The translations under genes and the position numbers were made by a program. Below are positions 29,248-41,070 of a stretch of DNA of 64,000 nucleotides, in pieces. This stretch comes from Maylandia zebra (taxonomy: Eukaryota > Chordata > Actinopteri > Cichliformes > Cichlidae), in NCBI RefSeq assembly GCF_041146795.1, contig NC_135185.1, positions 21,968,529 through 22,032,528 on the forward strand, in the 5' to 3' direction. Under the pieces are notes generated by a model. It was not told the origin of the DNA. It searched no databases and saw only the letters and a list, made by a program, of their open reading frames with translations. Within the stretch, counting starts at the first letter, position 1; the number at the start of each line of letters is the position of its first letter.

Positions 29248-30052
29248 AAATATATAGAAATACTATGATTAAGCAAAAATACTACATTTAGTAGAAATAC
29301 TATGTTTTAGCACAAATCCTATAAAAAGCAGAAATACTATAATTTAGCAGAAATACTATATTAAGCACAAATCCTATAAAAAGCAGAAATAGTATGATTA
29401 AGCATAAATACTACATTTAGTAGAAATACTATGTTTTAGCACAAATCCTATAAAAAGCAGAAATACTATAATTTAGCAGAAATACCATATTAAGCACAAA
29501 TCATATAAAAAGCAGAAATACTATATTAAGCACAAATCCTATTAAAAGCAGAAATACTATATTAAGCACAAATCTTATGAAATAGCAGAAACAGTATGAT
29601 TTAGCACAATAGTAATAAGTTAAACAGAAAAATTGGAAAAGCAAAATGGACAGCTGAAAAAATGCTGAACATGCTGAGGGTCCCTCAAATATACTTGTTA
29701 AATGAAAAAATCAGCATAAAAATGCACAGGGAGAGAGAAGTAAGTTTCTAGGTCAGCCTGGGAGCTGCTGAATTTGAATCCACCAATCAGAGAGCCTGTG
29801 TACTTTTTCCCGCCAAAACAGGTGCATCTTTTTACACACGCAGCAGAGAGAGGCACAGGATTATTGCAGCCTATTTCTCATAGTGAGGACTCCCCTCAAA
29901 CAAATGACCATAATTTCCTAACCGTAGGGGCTAGAGCGGTCATTCTTACACCGTTTTGTTCAGAAGAGATGGGGGAATCTTCAAGTGTTGACAATTTAAT
30001 ATTAAAATATGAATTTTTAGAGATATATGACATGGATGACTTGTTGACTTAG

Positions 30053-30322
30053 AAGCCACGAATTCCCCAATATGCAAATTTGAATGCCTGAGACCACATA
30101 TGTGATTGGCTGGCTGGGAAGCCGTGCAGGCCCTGATTTGTGGATTTGAATTCCTCAGCCCTCAGATATGATTGGCTGGCTTAGAAGCCACGAAGGCCCC
30201 AATATGCAAATTTGAATGCCTCAGGACACTTATTTGATTGGCTGGGAAACTGTGCAGGCCCTGATTTGAAAATTTGAATGTCTCAGTCCTCACAGAGGAT
30301 TGGCTGCCTGGGGACCTGGCAG
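30053..30322 (+). repeat. GATTGG/octamer block, copy 13
   Basis: Full-length block with two octamers and four GATTGG motifs. Its header block (about 29725-30052) has no CT/CA tract in front of it. Confidence 0.9.
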
Positions 30323-30882
30323 AAATATATAGAAATACTATTATTAAGCATAAATACTACATTTAGTAGAAATACTATGTTTTAGCACAAATATTATAAA
30401 AAGAAGAAAAACTATAATTTAGCAGAAATACTATATTAAGCACAAATCCTATAAAAAGCAGAAATACTATAATTTAGAACAAATAGTATAAAAAGCAGAA
30501 ATACTATAATTTAGCAGAAATACTATGTTAAGCACAAATCCTATAGAAAGCAGAAATACTATAATTTAGCAGAAATACTATGTTAGGCACAAATCCTATA
30601 AAAAGCAGAAATACTATAATTTAGCAGAAATACTATATTAGGCATAAATCCTATGAAAAGCAGAAATAGTATGATTTAGCAGAAATACTGTATTTAGCAC
30701 AAGTACCGAAAAGTACCAGAAATACTATGATTTAGCAGAATAGTAATAACTTATTGAAACACAAATGCACAGAGGGACACACAAACACAGGCTCTAATCC
30801 AGTCAACCAGTCTAACTATATTCAATTTAAATCCTACAATGACATGCTGCCAAATAAGGGCAGGGTCCTCTCTCTCCCACTA

Positions 30883-30920
<38 letters not shown>
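30883..30920 (+). repeat. (CA)n microsatellite
   Basis: CA tract of about 38 bp after cccactaga. Confidence 0.97.
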
Positions 30921-30923
<3 letters not shown>

Positions 30924-31203
30924 GGAGAGATCTGCCGAATTTAAATCCACCAATCAGAGAGCCTGTGTACTTTTTCCCGCCAAAACATGTGCCTCTTTTT
31001 ACACACGCAGCACAGAGAGGCACAGGATTATTGCAGCCTATTTCTCATAGTGAGGACTCCCCTCAAACAAATGACCATAATTTCCAAACCGTAGGGGCTA
31101 GAGCGGTCATTCTTACACCGTTTTGTTCAGAAGAGATGGGGGAATCTTCCAGTGTTTACAATTTTTCATTAAAATATGAATTATTAAAGATATTTGACTT
31201 GTA

Positions 31204-32750
31204 ATGCACCATAACTGAGTAGAGCGAAGCAAAAACTGCCTTGACTTGCCCTCAAACAACGCTTTCTAACTCGAAATCTATTTGGAGTATCGATATCATT
31301 CTTTCACCGTAAGAGACAGCAGGCTTTGGTGAACAATCATGGAAATTTTCAGGTCTCTGTGGAAATCCAACAAAAAGTTATGACGAGAGAAAAAAGTGGT
31401 TCATTTCCACAGTTTGAAATCTGAAGAAATCTGAGCGAAGGACGAATTTCCTACCCTCAAACAAGTCCAACTCATTTCAGAACGGTAATAGGTGAGAAAG
31501 AAATTCTTGAATTGTGAGCGTCAGGGGTGTCTGAAGATATTCGGGGACAAGCCTCATGTCTTAACTTTGCTTCGTTAAGGAGATATGACGATTCGAATAT
31601 GCCTCTCATTACAGAAATCCAGCGGTGATTTTGAACAAGCTCTCCATTCACTTTATATGGAGAGTTTTCTGACCTTGTGTTAGTCTGAGGAGATTTGCAA
31701 AAATTCTATAAATCCCACAACAATGATGGTGACATTTTCTGAAAGCCAGCAAAAATACCTACGTTTTGATGTATAATTTGTGGAAGTTGAGTGAAAATTG
31801 AGCAAGTAGCAGGAAGTTGTTCGGACATGAAGTGAAAATTGCAAAACCTTCAGTGGCACACTGGAAGCCAAGAGCATAGCAACCATAACAACACATGTAT
31901 TTTGTGAAAAATCACAATTTTGCAACTCAAAACTTTAAGAGGCATAAAAGTAAAACAGTAAAAGATTTGAAAAAGCTGAATCATACCTGAATAGCCCAAT
32001 AATTTGTGAACATTTTAAAGTTTGAATGGTTGTTCTAGGTGAAAATATGAGGAAGTAGTTAAGTTTCAAAAACAAGCAAATTTTAGCAGAATTGCTGAAG
32101 TTTCCCATTCATTTCAATGGGACAAATTAAAGGAAAAAAGCTTAATATTTTAAAAAGTATAATAGTTAAAAATAGCAAAAATCGTAGCGTAAATTAGCAG
32201 AAATAGCAGAATAGTTTAAAATTTGAACGGTGAAAATCGGCTGAAAATTGTGGAAGTAGTTAAGTGCCAAAAAGTGTACGGAAGCAACTAGAATAATAAT
32301 AATAATAAAGAATAAAGAGAAACAGGAACTCAATAGTGTGGATGCTTAAAGCATCCACACAATAAAGAATAAAGAGAAACAGGAACTCAATAGTGTGGAT
32401 GCTTAAGCATCCACACAATAATAAAGAATAAAGAGAAACAGGAACTCAATAGTGTGGATGCTTAAAGCATCCACACAACTAGAAAAATTTGCATTTCCTG
32501 CGAAAATGCAGTGTGGATGCTTAAAGCTGAAGCTGTATGCAAAAAGTAGCTGAAAAAGCTGAAGAGTTGCAGAAATTGTAAAAACTTTGCAGAAGCAAAA
32601 GAAGTTTGCTAAAATGGAATAACTTAGCAGAACTGCAATATCTTAGAGGAAACATAATACTTGGCAGAAATACAATAGCATAGCAGAATTTAGCAGAAAT
32701 ATTGTAACTTACCAGAAACATGATAACTTCTCAAAAATACAATTTAGGAG
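31204..32750 (+). repeat. satellite module B, copy 7, three hairpins
   Basis: Standard B sequence with the largest hairpin expansion in the window. Confidence 0.9.
32300..32478. repeat. hairpin minisatellite, three copies
   Basis: Hairpins at 32336-32360, 32393-32416 and 32452-32476, spaced 57-59 bp. The outer two have a one-base centre (gcttaaagc) and the middle one is a perfect palindrome (gcttaagc). Confidence 0.92.
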
Positions 32751-33426
32751 AAATAGTATAAGATAACAGAAAGAATATATTTAGCCAAAAATACTTAAAC
32801 ATTACAGAAACACTATGATTTAGAAAAATAGTACAACAGAGCAGAAATATTGTGATTTACCAGAGACACTATGATGAACTATGAATATTGTAATTTTAAA
32901 TTAAGACTATGTTTTAGCACAAATATTATAATTTGGCAGAAATACTATAATTTAGCAGAAATACTATATTAAGCACAAATCCTATAAAAAGCAGAAATGG
33001 TATGATTAAGCATAAATACTACATTTAGTAGAAATACTTTGTTTTAGCACAAATCCCATAAAAAGCAGAAATACTATACTATGATTTAGTAGAAAAACTA
33101 TAATTAATCAGAAATACTAAATTTAGCAGAAATACTATATTAAGCACAAATCTTATAAAAGCAGAAATAGTATATTAAGCACAAATCTTATAAAATAGCA
33201 GAAATAGTATGATTTAGCACAATAGTAATAAGTTAAACAGAAAAATTGGAAAAGCAAAATGGACAGCTGAAAAAATGCTGAACATGCTGAGGGTCCCTCA
33301 AATATACTTGTTAAATGACAAAAATCTGAAAAAAAAATTTATGACAGCCACACAATTACAAATATGTACACATGAGGAAACACACATGCACAGAGAGACA
33401 CACACACAAGATCCAATTCAGTCAAC

Positions 33427-33429
<3 letters not shown>

Positions 33430-33465
<36 letters not shown>

Positions 33466-33482
33466 ACACACACACACACAGA
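33430..33482 (+). repeat. (CT)n(CA)n microsatellite, short
   Basis: CT about 32 bp then only about 17 bp of CA. The following header block (33483-33620) lacks its middle. Confidence 0.95.
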
Positions 33483-33620
33483 GCTGCTGAATTTGAATCC
33501 ACCAATCAGAGTGGCTGTGTACTTTTTCCCACCAAAACGGGTGCCTCTGTTTACGCACGCAGCACAGAGAGACACAGGATTATTGCAGAGATATAAGACA
33601 TGGATGACTTGTTGACTTAC

Positions 33621-33890
33621 AAGCCACGAATTCCCCAATATGCAAATTTGAATGCCTGAGACCACATATATGATTGGCTGGCTGGGAAGCCGTGCAGGCC
33701 CTGATTTGTGGATTTGAATTTCTCAGCCCTCAGATATGATTGGCTGGCTTAGAAGCCATGAAGGCCCCAATATGCAAATTTGAATGCCTCAGGACACATA
33801 TATGATTGGCTGGGAAGCCGTGCAGGCCCTGATTTGAAAATTTGAATGTCTCAGTCCTCACAGAGGATTGGCTGCCTGGGGACCTGGCAG
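33621..33890 (+). repeat. GATTGG/octamer block, copy 14
   Basis: Last block of the array, with two octamers and four GATTGG motifs. Confidence 0.9.
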
Positions 33891-34434
33891 AAATATATAG
33901 AAATACTATGATTAAGCATAAATACTACATTTAGTAGAAATACTATATTTTAGCACAAATACTATAAAAAGCAGAAATACTATAATTTAGCAGAAATACT
34001 ATATTAAGCACAAATCCTATAAAAAGCAGAAATACTATATTAGGTACAAATCCTATAAAAAGCAGAAATACTATATTAGGCACAAATCTTATAAAAAAGA
34101 AGAAATACTATATTAGGCACAAATAGTATAAAAAGCAGAAATACTATAATTTAGTAGAAATACTATGTTAGGCACAAATCCTATAAAAAGAATAAATACT
34201 ATAATTTAGCAGAAATACTATATTAGGCACAAATCTTATGAAAAGCAGAAATAGTATGATTTAGCAGAATAGTAATAACTTACAAAATTACAAATATGGA
34301 GGCATATTGAAACACAAATGCACAGAGGGACACACAAACACAGGCTCTAATCCAGTCAACCAGTCTAACTATATTCAATTTAAATCCTACAATGACATGC
34401 TGCCAAATAAGGGCAGGGTCCTCTCTCTCCCACT

Positions 34435-34436
<2 letters not shown>

Positions 34437-34499
<63 letters not shown>
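34437..34499 (+). repeat. (CA)n microsatellite
   Basis: Pure CA of about 63 bp followed by ggtagagagctgcc. Confidence 0.97.
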
Positions 34500-34502
<3 letters not shown>

Positions 34503-34780
34503 AGAGAGCTGCCGAATTTAAATCCACCAATCAGAGTGGCTGTTTACGTTTTCCCGCCAAAACAGGTGCACCTTTTTACACACGCAGCACAGAGAGGCAC
34601 AGGATTATTGCAGTCTATTTCTCATAGTGACGACTCCCCTCAAACAAATGACCATAATTTCCTAACCGTAGGGGCTAGAACGGTCATTCTTACACCGTTT
34701 TGTTCAGAAGAGATGGGGGAATCTTCCAGTGTTAACAATTTATCATTAAAATATGAATTATTAAAGATATTTTACTTCTA

Positions 34781-36000
34781 ATGCACCATAACTGAGTAGA
34801 GCGAAGCAAAAACTGCCTTGACTTGCCCTCAAACAACGCTTTGTAACTCTAAATCTATTTGGAGTATCGATATCATTCTTTCACCGTAAGAGACAGCAGG
34901 CTTTGGTGAAAAGTCATGGAAATTTTCAGGTCTCTGTGGAAATCCAACAAAAAGTTATGACGAGAGAAAAAAAGTGGTTCATTTCCACAGTTTGAAATCT
35001 GAAGAAATCTGAGCGACGGACGAATTCCCTACCCTCAAACAAGTCCAACTCATTTCAGAACGGTAATAGGTGAGAAAGAAATTCTTGAATTGTGAGCGTC
35101 AGGGGTGTCTGAAGATATTCGGGGACAAGCCTCATGTCTTAACTTTGCTTCGTTAAGGAGATATGACGATTCGAATATGCCTCTCATTACAGAAATCCAG
35201 CGGTGATTTTGAACAAGCTGTCCATTGACTTTATATGGAGAGTTTTGAGACCTTGTGTTGGTCTGAGGAGATTTGCGAAATTTCTATAAATCCCACAACA
35301 ATGATAGTGCCATTTTCTGAAAGCCAGCAAAAATACCGACATTTTGATGTATAATTTGTGGAAGTTGACTGAAAATTGAGCAAGTAGCAAGAAGTTGTTC
35401 GGACATGAAGAGAAGACTGCAAAAGCTTCAGTGTCACACTGGAAGCCAAGAGCATAGCAACCATAACAACGCATGTATTTTGTGAAAAATCACAATTTTG
35501 CAACTCAAAGCTTTAAGAGGCATAAAAGTAAAACAGTAAAAGATTTGAAAAAGCTGAATCATACCTGAATAGCCCAATAATTTGTGAACATTTTAAAGTT
35601 TGAATGGTTGCTCTAGGTGAAAGTATCAGGAAGTAGTTAAGTTTCAAAAACAAGCAAAATTTAGCAGAATTTTGGAAGTTTTCCATTCATTTCAATGGGA
35701 CAAATTAAAGGAAAAAAGCTTAATATTTTAAAAAGTATAATAGCAAAAAATAGCAAAAGTCATAGCGCACATTAGCAGAAATAGCAGAATAGTTTAAAAT
35801 TTGAACGGTGAAAATCGGCTGAAAATTGTGGAAGTAGTTAAGTGCCAAAAAAGCACAAAAAGTGGCAACTAGAATAAAGTAGAATAAAGAATAAAGAGAA
35901 ACAGGAACTCAATAGTGTGGATGCTTAAAGCATCCACACAATAATAAAGAATAAAGAGAAACAGGAACTCAATAGTGTGGATGCTTAAAGCATCCACACA
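34781..36000 (+). repeat. satellite module B, copy 8, terminal and most diverged
   Basis: Last B copy, with more substitutions than the inner copies (for example agaagactgcaaaagcttca for agtgaaaattgcaaaacctt). It ends at the hairpins, without the gctgaaaaagctgaaaagtt tail that the other copies have. Confidence 0.9.
35880..36000. repeat. hairpin minisatellite, two copies, at the array edge
   Basis: Hairpins at 35915-35939 and 35975-35999, 60 bp apart. Unique flank (atatggtaaaaatatttaag) begins within one or two bases of the last arm. Confidence 0.92.
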
Positions 36001-36264
36001 AATATGGTAAAAATATTTAAGGGAAAGGAAAGAAAGTAGAACACAATCATGATGACCAGTACACAAAAATAGGATATATAAATAAAATGAAAAGATTAAA
36101 TGATCCTCTCCTCACCTGACCTCTGTGTTTTGGGTTTCATTGGGAGAGGTGGGTGGTTTCTTCCTAAAACGAGTTTTGCACACTTTCATGCATTACTGCT
36201 TCTCACAGTTTAAGTTCTGCTGTCACACATGCTCTCATGCACTTCCACTGAAAACTGAGTCAGG
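36001..36264 (+). promoter_or_regulatory. 5' flank of family A V pseudogene
   Basis: Homologous to 40930-41070 and 58460-58643 (shared gatcctctcctcac, cactttcatgcat, gtttaagttctgctgtcaca). It probably holds the old V promoter. No clear TATA box or perfect octamer was found; catgcat is the closest octamer-like piece. Confidence 0.5.
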
Positions 36265-36711
36265 ATGGTATTTCCAATGTTGGTGGTTCTTTTGTTAGGC
36301 TTTCTGAGTCAGGGTGAGAGATTCTCACATTTAAGACACAGACTGTTTTATATTTGATGAAATTTTCTTTGTTCTTTTTATGTTTGTGTCTAAAAAACAA
36401 ACTTGTCATTTTATTCTTCGTTTCAGAGTCATTTGCCAATAATTTTCTGACTCAGACTGATAAAACCAAGTCTGTCAGTCTTGGTGGGACTGTGACCATC
36501 AGCGCCACAGGGAGTTCAAATATTGGTGCTGATCTCAGTTGGTACCTTCAGAAAATTGGAGAGACTCATCATTAACTTTCTTCTCAGGATCTCTGACTCG
36601 TTCAAGTGGCAGCAGATCTGGTTCTCAGTACACTTTAACCATCAGTGGTTTTTGTTTGGGCTACCATGGTGGTGGAGTGTTCACACAGTGACTTAGAACT
36701 GTACAAAAACC
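36265..36711 (+). pseudogene. IgL V segment, family A, pseudogene (VA1)
   Basis: Leader exon 36265-36313 (starts [16 protein letters not shown]) with a GT donor, then the V exon from 36427 after a ttcgtttcag acceptor. Framework 1 begins [17 protein letters not shown] and is followed by SWYLQK. After GETHH the frame stops, and about half of the domain (CDR2 to FR3) is damaged by deletions, although [18 protein letters not shown] DNA and the end GYHGGGVFT remain. The RSS is intact: CACAGTG at 36684-36690, 12-bp spacer, ACAAAAACC at 36703-36711. The position of the first canonical cysteine reads Ala (ISATGSS). It is clearly non-functional as a coding segment, but the RSS could still recombine. 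Confidence 0.85.
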
Positions 36712-37198
36712 TCTTTCAGTCTGGCTGAAGGCTGCAGGTGCAGAGTGACAGACTGCAATGAAAGAAACTGGTCCATCAAACACAAACACAATGAATCTAA
36801 ACAAAACTGAAGAACTACATTGCTGGGATTATAAAGATTTTTCAATTAAATGTTCATAAGTAAATAAGGCAAAAAAAAAATAAAATTAAAAAAACTATAA
36901 AATGTTATGTAATACTTACTGGACTTCAAAACTGTCCATATTTCAGATAGAAATATGATGGTTTAATAAGCATTTTTGTGTAATAAACTATTGGCATAAT
37001 GATTACAGAAAATTGATTTTTCAAAAGCTTTTATTTTGTTATGACTTGTTTTTTTAACAGCATATTTTTAAAGCAGAATATGGATAAGATTGGTTGGTGA
37101 AATTTGCATGCGCATCAATAGAGAATGATTTTTTTTCCAGAAATATTGCAACAGAGGAAACACAGTGTTATTTGGAGACAGGAAGTGTTGTTGAAGCT
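36712..37198. other. V-to-C intergenic, includes C 3' UTR
   Basis: AT-rich spacer between the V pseudogene and the oppositely oriented C exon. On the minus strand, AATAAA (37030-37035) lies about 165 bp after the C stop codon and is the likely polyadenylation signal. Nothing else seen. Confidence 0.6.
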
Positions 37199-37521
37199 CT
37201 ACTCTGAGCAGTGGTCAGGGTCCAGGGTTTGAGTGATGGGGCACTGTCCACTCAGACTGGCCTCACAGCTCACTGAGCCCGCCTTCCTCCACTGGTCTGC
37301 AGAGAGGCTCAGGGTGCTGCTCCAGCTGTAGCGACCATCTGTCCACAAGACCTCCAGGCTGCTTGACACCCCTGAGGATGTGCTGGTGCTCCCCACCTTC
37401 CAGCCCAGCTTCCAGATTGAGGGGAAGCCCCCGGTGGCCAGACACACCAGAGTGGCACTACTCTGTTTGTCTTCCTCTTTGGATGGAGGGAGGACAGTGA
37501 GGGTGGGCCTCAACACACCCA
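37199..37521 (-). CDS. immunoglobulin light-chain constant exon (C1), complete
   Basis: Single C1-set Ig domain exon of about 107 codons, the expected size for a light-chain C region. The acceptor is ctctctcctccag, with the exon starting at 37521; there is no own start codon because the exon is read after J splicing. Visible landmarks are GVLRPTLTVLPPSKEE at the start, the B-strand cysteine in SATLVCLA, the tryptophan in LGWKVG, YSWSSTLSLSADQW, the F-strand cysteine in GSVSCEAS, and the C-terminal DHCSE whose cysteine would bond the heavy chain. SGQC adds one extra cysteine. Reading frame and splice site are intact. The nearest J (37870-37907, -) is defective. The isotype is uncertain: the TQTLDPDHC ending differs from the kappa-like exon at 63.8 kb. 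Confidence 0.88.
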
Positions 37522-37869
37522 CTGGAGGAGAGAGTGGGGAGAAGAGCAACCAAAGACATAAGAATGAAAGCAGGAAAGGAATACCTACATGGTCTTTAAT
37601 CATTGTTGATTGATGAATATTATTATTTCTTTAATGTTTTACAGTAAATATCTCATCTATGTGATAATTTTCAATGTTACACTCACAGAGTTGAAACACT
37701 CATGTACAGTTGAAACTTTGTCATCTGCTTCTTTCACTTCCTTTTAAACTTCAAGTACAATCAATCATCCATGAACTCAAAGCTGGTCTGTGTTTACTGA
37801 CCCTTTTTTACTTTTGGGGAAATCCAATTAAATTAATATTTCAAAAAAGTTATTTTCAAAATACAAACA
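37522..37869 (-). other. J-to-C intron of C1
   Basis: Interval between the J-like element and the C exon on the minus strand. The part 37755-37890 is repeated at 55550-55690, where J and C are missing. No enhancer could be identified. Confidence 0.55.
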
Positions 37870-37946
37870 ATAAAGAAATAGATCAACAAACACCACCAAA
37901 AGTCCACCACAGTGATACAAACTCATTAAGTGGCCGTACAAAAACC
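37870..37946 (-). pseudogene. IgL J segment relic with intact 23-bp RSS (J1)
   Basis: On the plus strand CACAGTG (37908-37914), a 23-bp spacer (37915-37937) and ACAAAAACC (37938-37946) form a canonical RSS facing right, so the J coding part is on the minus strand. It reads W-T-F-G-G-V-C-stop: the FGG start of a J is present, but the FGxGT motif breaks down and a stop follows. No good donor site is visible. The 23-bp spacer complements the 12-bp spacer of the V segments. Confidence 0.75.
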
Positions 37947-38455
37947 TCCTGCACTCTGATCAAGCATCTAACCACTGAAAATGAACCTTTTTTCATGTAA
38001 AACATCACAGCACACCTCATTAAATGCAGAAGATGATTACACTAAAGCGACTTAAAGTGTTTAATAATTTTAAATCATGATTATCATAATCATATTTTTA
38101 GGATTAAGAATTGAAAGACAAAACTTAATTTTCACCTCACACATACACAAAACTGTTTAAAACAGCAAAGAGAAACGTTTCAAGAAATCATGAATTCTGA
38201 AACTATGAGAATATAATAAAGATGGCTTTACAGGTATATTGTATTTGTTGATACTAAAATCAAAAAGTAAACATACAAACCAGAGTGCCATTTTAATCCA
38301 GGTGTTAAAAATATGTAAATATGCTTCCAATATATTTTTCTCTATTCCATAAAATCTTTAAAGGTATTAGTTCAAAACTATTTTCTTTTGCTTTTGTGCC
38401 CCAAAGTTTCCTTCAGTGTGTTGAGAGCAGAGAAATGATTTCCATAGAGAGGAGG
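37947..38455. other. intergenic spacer
   Basis: AT-rich, no gene seen. The right part (from about 38240) is homologous to 49690-49850 and 59940-60110, upstream of the other family B V genes. Confidence 0.6.
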
Positions 38456-38500
38456 CTTTGCATCATCAGCTGATCCTCCAGAGAACTGAGAAGGTTTATA
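38456..38500 (+). promoter_or_regulatory. V promoter: octamer-like and TATA-like elements (VB1)
   Basis: ctttgcat (38456-38463) matches 7 of 8 bases of the Ig octamer ATTTGCAT, and tttata lies at 38495-38500, about 65 bp before the leader ATG. The same arrangement precedes the other two family B genes. Confidence 0.55.
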
Positions 38501-38565
38501 GTCCTGTGACTTCAACACTGCAGGACTCACATCTGTCAGTCAACACAGCAGAAAGCACAACCACC

Positions 38566-39033
38566 ATGACTCTCATCACCATCCTCATCTGGACGCTGAC
38601 CTGCTGCTGTTTTACAGGTTCATTCACTCAGCAACATTTCAAACATGATGTGCTGCTTTTTCTCTCATTGATTTCTGCTGATAAATGAATGATTTGTTTT
38701 TGTCTGCAGGATGCAGCGGTCAGGTGACTGTGACTCAACCTACAGTACTGACATCTGCTCCTGAATCCACTGTGACTCTGACCTGTAGGACCAGCCAAGC
38801 TGTTCAGAGATGGTCTGATGGTGACGCCATGTTCTGGTATCAACAGAAATCTGGACAGACTCCAAAGCTCATAATAAAATTTGTGAAAACACTTCAGTCA
38901 GGAACACCAACTCGATTTAGTGGCAGTGGAAGCAGCTCTGACTTCTCTATGACCATCAGTGGAGTTCAGGCTGACGATGCAGCAGTTTACTACTGTCAGA
39001 GTCAACATAACATAAACAGTGTTTGGGTGTTCA
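38566..39033 (+). CDS. IgL V gene, family B (VB1), intact
   Basis: Two-exon V gene. The leader exon 38566-38617 encodes [17 protein letters not shown] (hydrophobic signal peptide); the intron 38618-38709 is GT...tgtctgcag; the V exon is 38710-39033. The mature domain begins near [14 protein letters not shown]. Landmarks: first cysteine in [33 protein letters not shown], and [10 protein letters not shown] with the second cysteine. CDR1 ([10 protein letters not shown]) lacks the extra cysteines of VB2 and VB3, and CDR3 is longer ([11 protein letters not shown]). The frame stays open into the RSS. It encodes the variable part of a secreted or membrane antibody light chain once joined to a J on the opposite strand by inversion. 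Start chosen by leader homology and the promoter upstream. Confidence 0.9.
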
Positions 39034-39061
39034 CACAGTGATTTGTAGTCGTACAAAAACC
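39034..39061 (+). promoter_or_regulatory. recombination signal, 12-bp spacer (VB1)
   Basis: CACAGTG (39034-39040), 12-bp spacer (39041-39052), ACAAAAACC (39053-39061). Canonical RAG recognition site. Confidence 0.93.
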
Positions 39062-40919
39062 TCCCTCAGTCAGACTGCAGAGACACTGAGCTGTTACAGC
39101 AGGAACTGACTGCAGAGGAAGAGACTCTGACACAGACCACTGAACACAGGCTTCACAGTAACTTCACTGAGCAATAAACACATTCAAGGGCATTTTAACA
39201 TAAGGATTTAAATAAATAAACAATTACGTTTATAATAAAAACATAACAACTAATTTTAGTTAGGTTTCCTGACTGTAGTCACAGCAAGAGTAGTCGTTCA
39301 TATGAACAAATGAAATATATTTTCTTTACCTTTGTATTCATAGCAAGTTTGTTCATCATGACATTTAAAAACAACAAAAACCAACTGCCAGTTTCAAGTT
39401 TTTTACTACTGTGTTATGTCACATCATTTTCATACAATTCCTCACCATTTTCAAGCTATTGACACTCTACCAGGAGAAATTCAAATTCAGGAGAAATCAA
39501 CTGAAATCATCTAGTAGGTAGTTTTAATTGTAAATAATAAATTTAACCCATTGTGCTTGTCATTAACTAAGAACACCCCCGCCCTCCCCCCCGACAAACA
39601 AAACCTAAGATATCATAAAGCGAATTTGTGGTTATTGCAAAACGTTTGTGCTATGCTGACAAACATGAGTCAACCAGAGATTAAAGTGAAATTTTGAAGG
39701 AGGGGGAGCCCTAAGAGTGGGTGTTGAGGTGCAGTGTGGGGAAAATAATTACTTAGAAATAATTCACATCATAATTTGTGTTGTGAGCTCCAGTAAATTG
39801 CCTTTGCTTGTGTGTATGTGTGTGTAGCTGTGGTCAGCTGACCTGAACAAAATGTAAGTAGAGAGCCATATGACTGATTTCCAACAATGCAGAGACTATA
39901 AATATAATATAATAGAGAACTTTGCGAGGGCACTTTTATTAATAAATGGCGTTAGTAGTGGGATAATAAGGCAGAAAAAGAAAATAATAATATGTTAATT
40001 TCTAAGCTATTACCACTCAATTACCTGTGGTAGTTTCTGTGTAATAAGCATGCAAAATACAAAGCTGCCTGTTTCTATATAATATCATATTAATAACCTA
40101 TTTGAAAACATTTCCTGGTAGTTGCAGCAGGAAATAAACAGAAATAAGAAAAAAGCAGAGCTGCAAAATGCAAAACTGCTTGTTTGTATTTATTAACACA
40201 TTAATAACAACGTTAATACTGTTTTATAACAAACTTACAGAAGAGCAATGACTACCAGGAAACACATGTGATGTTTTCTGTGTAATAATCTGTAATTTAA
40301 TACCATGGTAATGATAACTCATTAAATCAAGCACCACCCAGACTTCACAGGTGCAGGTGTTCTCACTGACCCATGCTATAATTTGAATATGTATCGTGCA
40401 TCCAGTTATGTGAAATTTTTCAATTTTTAACAAGACTGGTATGCACAATAGTAATATTGTTTTATCCCTGTCACACTGAATGTTTTGTCATCAAAGTAAC
40501 TGCAACACACTCTGGTGGACATAATATAACAAATTGACTAAAATGAGCTTTTTGGACGTAATTGGAAGGGAACTCACCGCATCACTGGAGTTAGAAGACT
40601 AACCTAACAGTATGCTCATGGGTAAAAGAGCAACCAACAAACAATCTAAGCAACAAAAAACAAACAGAAAAACAATTAAACTAAAACAAACAAAAAAACC
40701 CAAACAAAACAAAACAAAATAATTTATTTTATTTTTGGAAAGATCCAATTCACCTGTACATGGTTTAAAAATATCAAATACCTGGTTTCTGTGGAGTAAA
40801 CCCTTCATCACAGGGTTTTACAGGAGCTGTGCAGGACTAAATTATTCAAACAACAAACTAATATTAGATAAGTTTACAATTTAAAAGCTTTAAAACACTA
40901 TGTATAAGTTTCTTTTTTG
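39062..40919. other. intergenic, no gene seen
   Basis: AT-rich spacer. The first 70 bp is V 3' flank, repeated at 60752 and 56074. Parts from about 40330 to 40915 are homologous to 57010-57080 and 58070-58350, showing that this V-flanking block was duplicated. ORFs here have no recognisable domain. Confidence 0.6.
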
Positions 40920-41070
40920 AAATACATGTAGAATGAAAAGGTTGAATGATCCTCTCCTCAGCTGACCTCCTAAAATGGGTTTTGCACACTTTCATGCATC
41001 ACTTCTCCTCACAGTTTAAGTTCTGCTGTCACACATGCTCTCATACACTTTCATTGAAAACTGAGTCAGG

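Noticed and set aside
37380..37613. Plus-strand ORF over C1
   Set aside because: It is antisense to the intact C exon; the minus-strand reading has all Ig landmarks.
38458..38688. 76-codon ORF covering the VB1 leader region (also at 49902 and 60157)
   Set aside because: It reads through the promoter and the leader intron. The real leader starts at the inner ATG (MTLITILIW), with a clear GT donor and AG acceptor.
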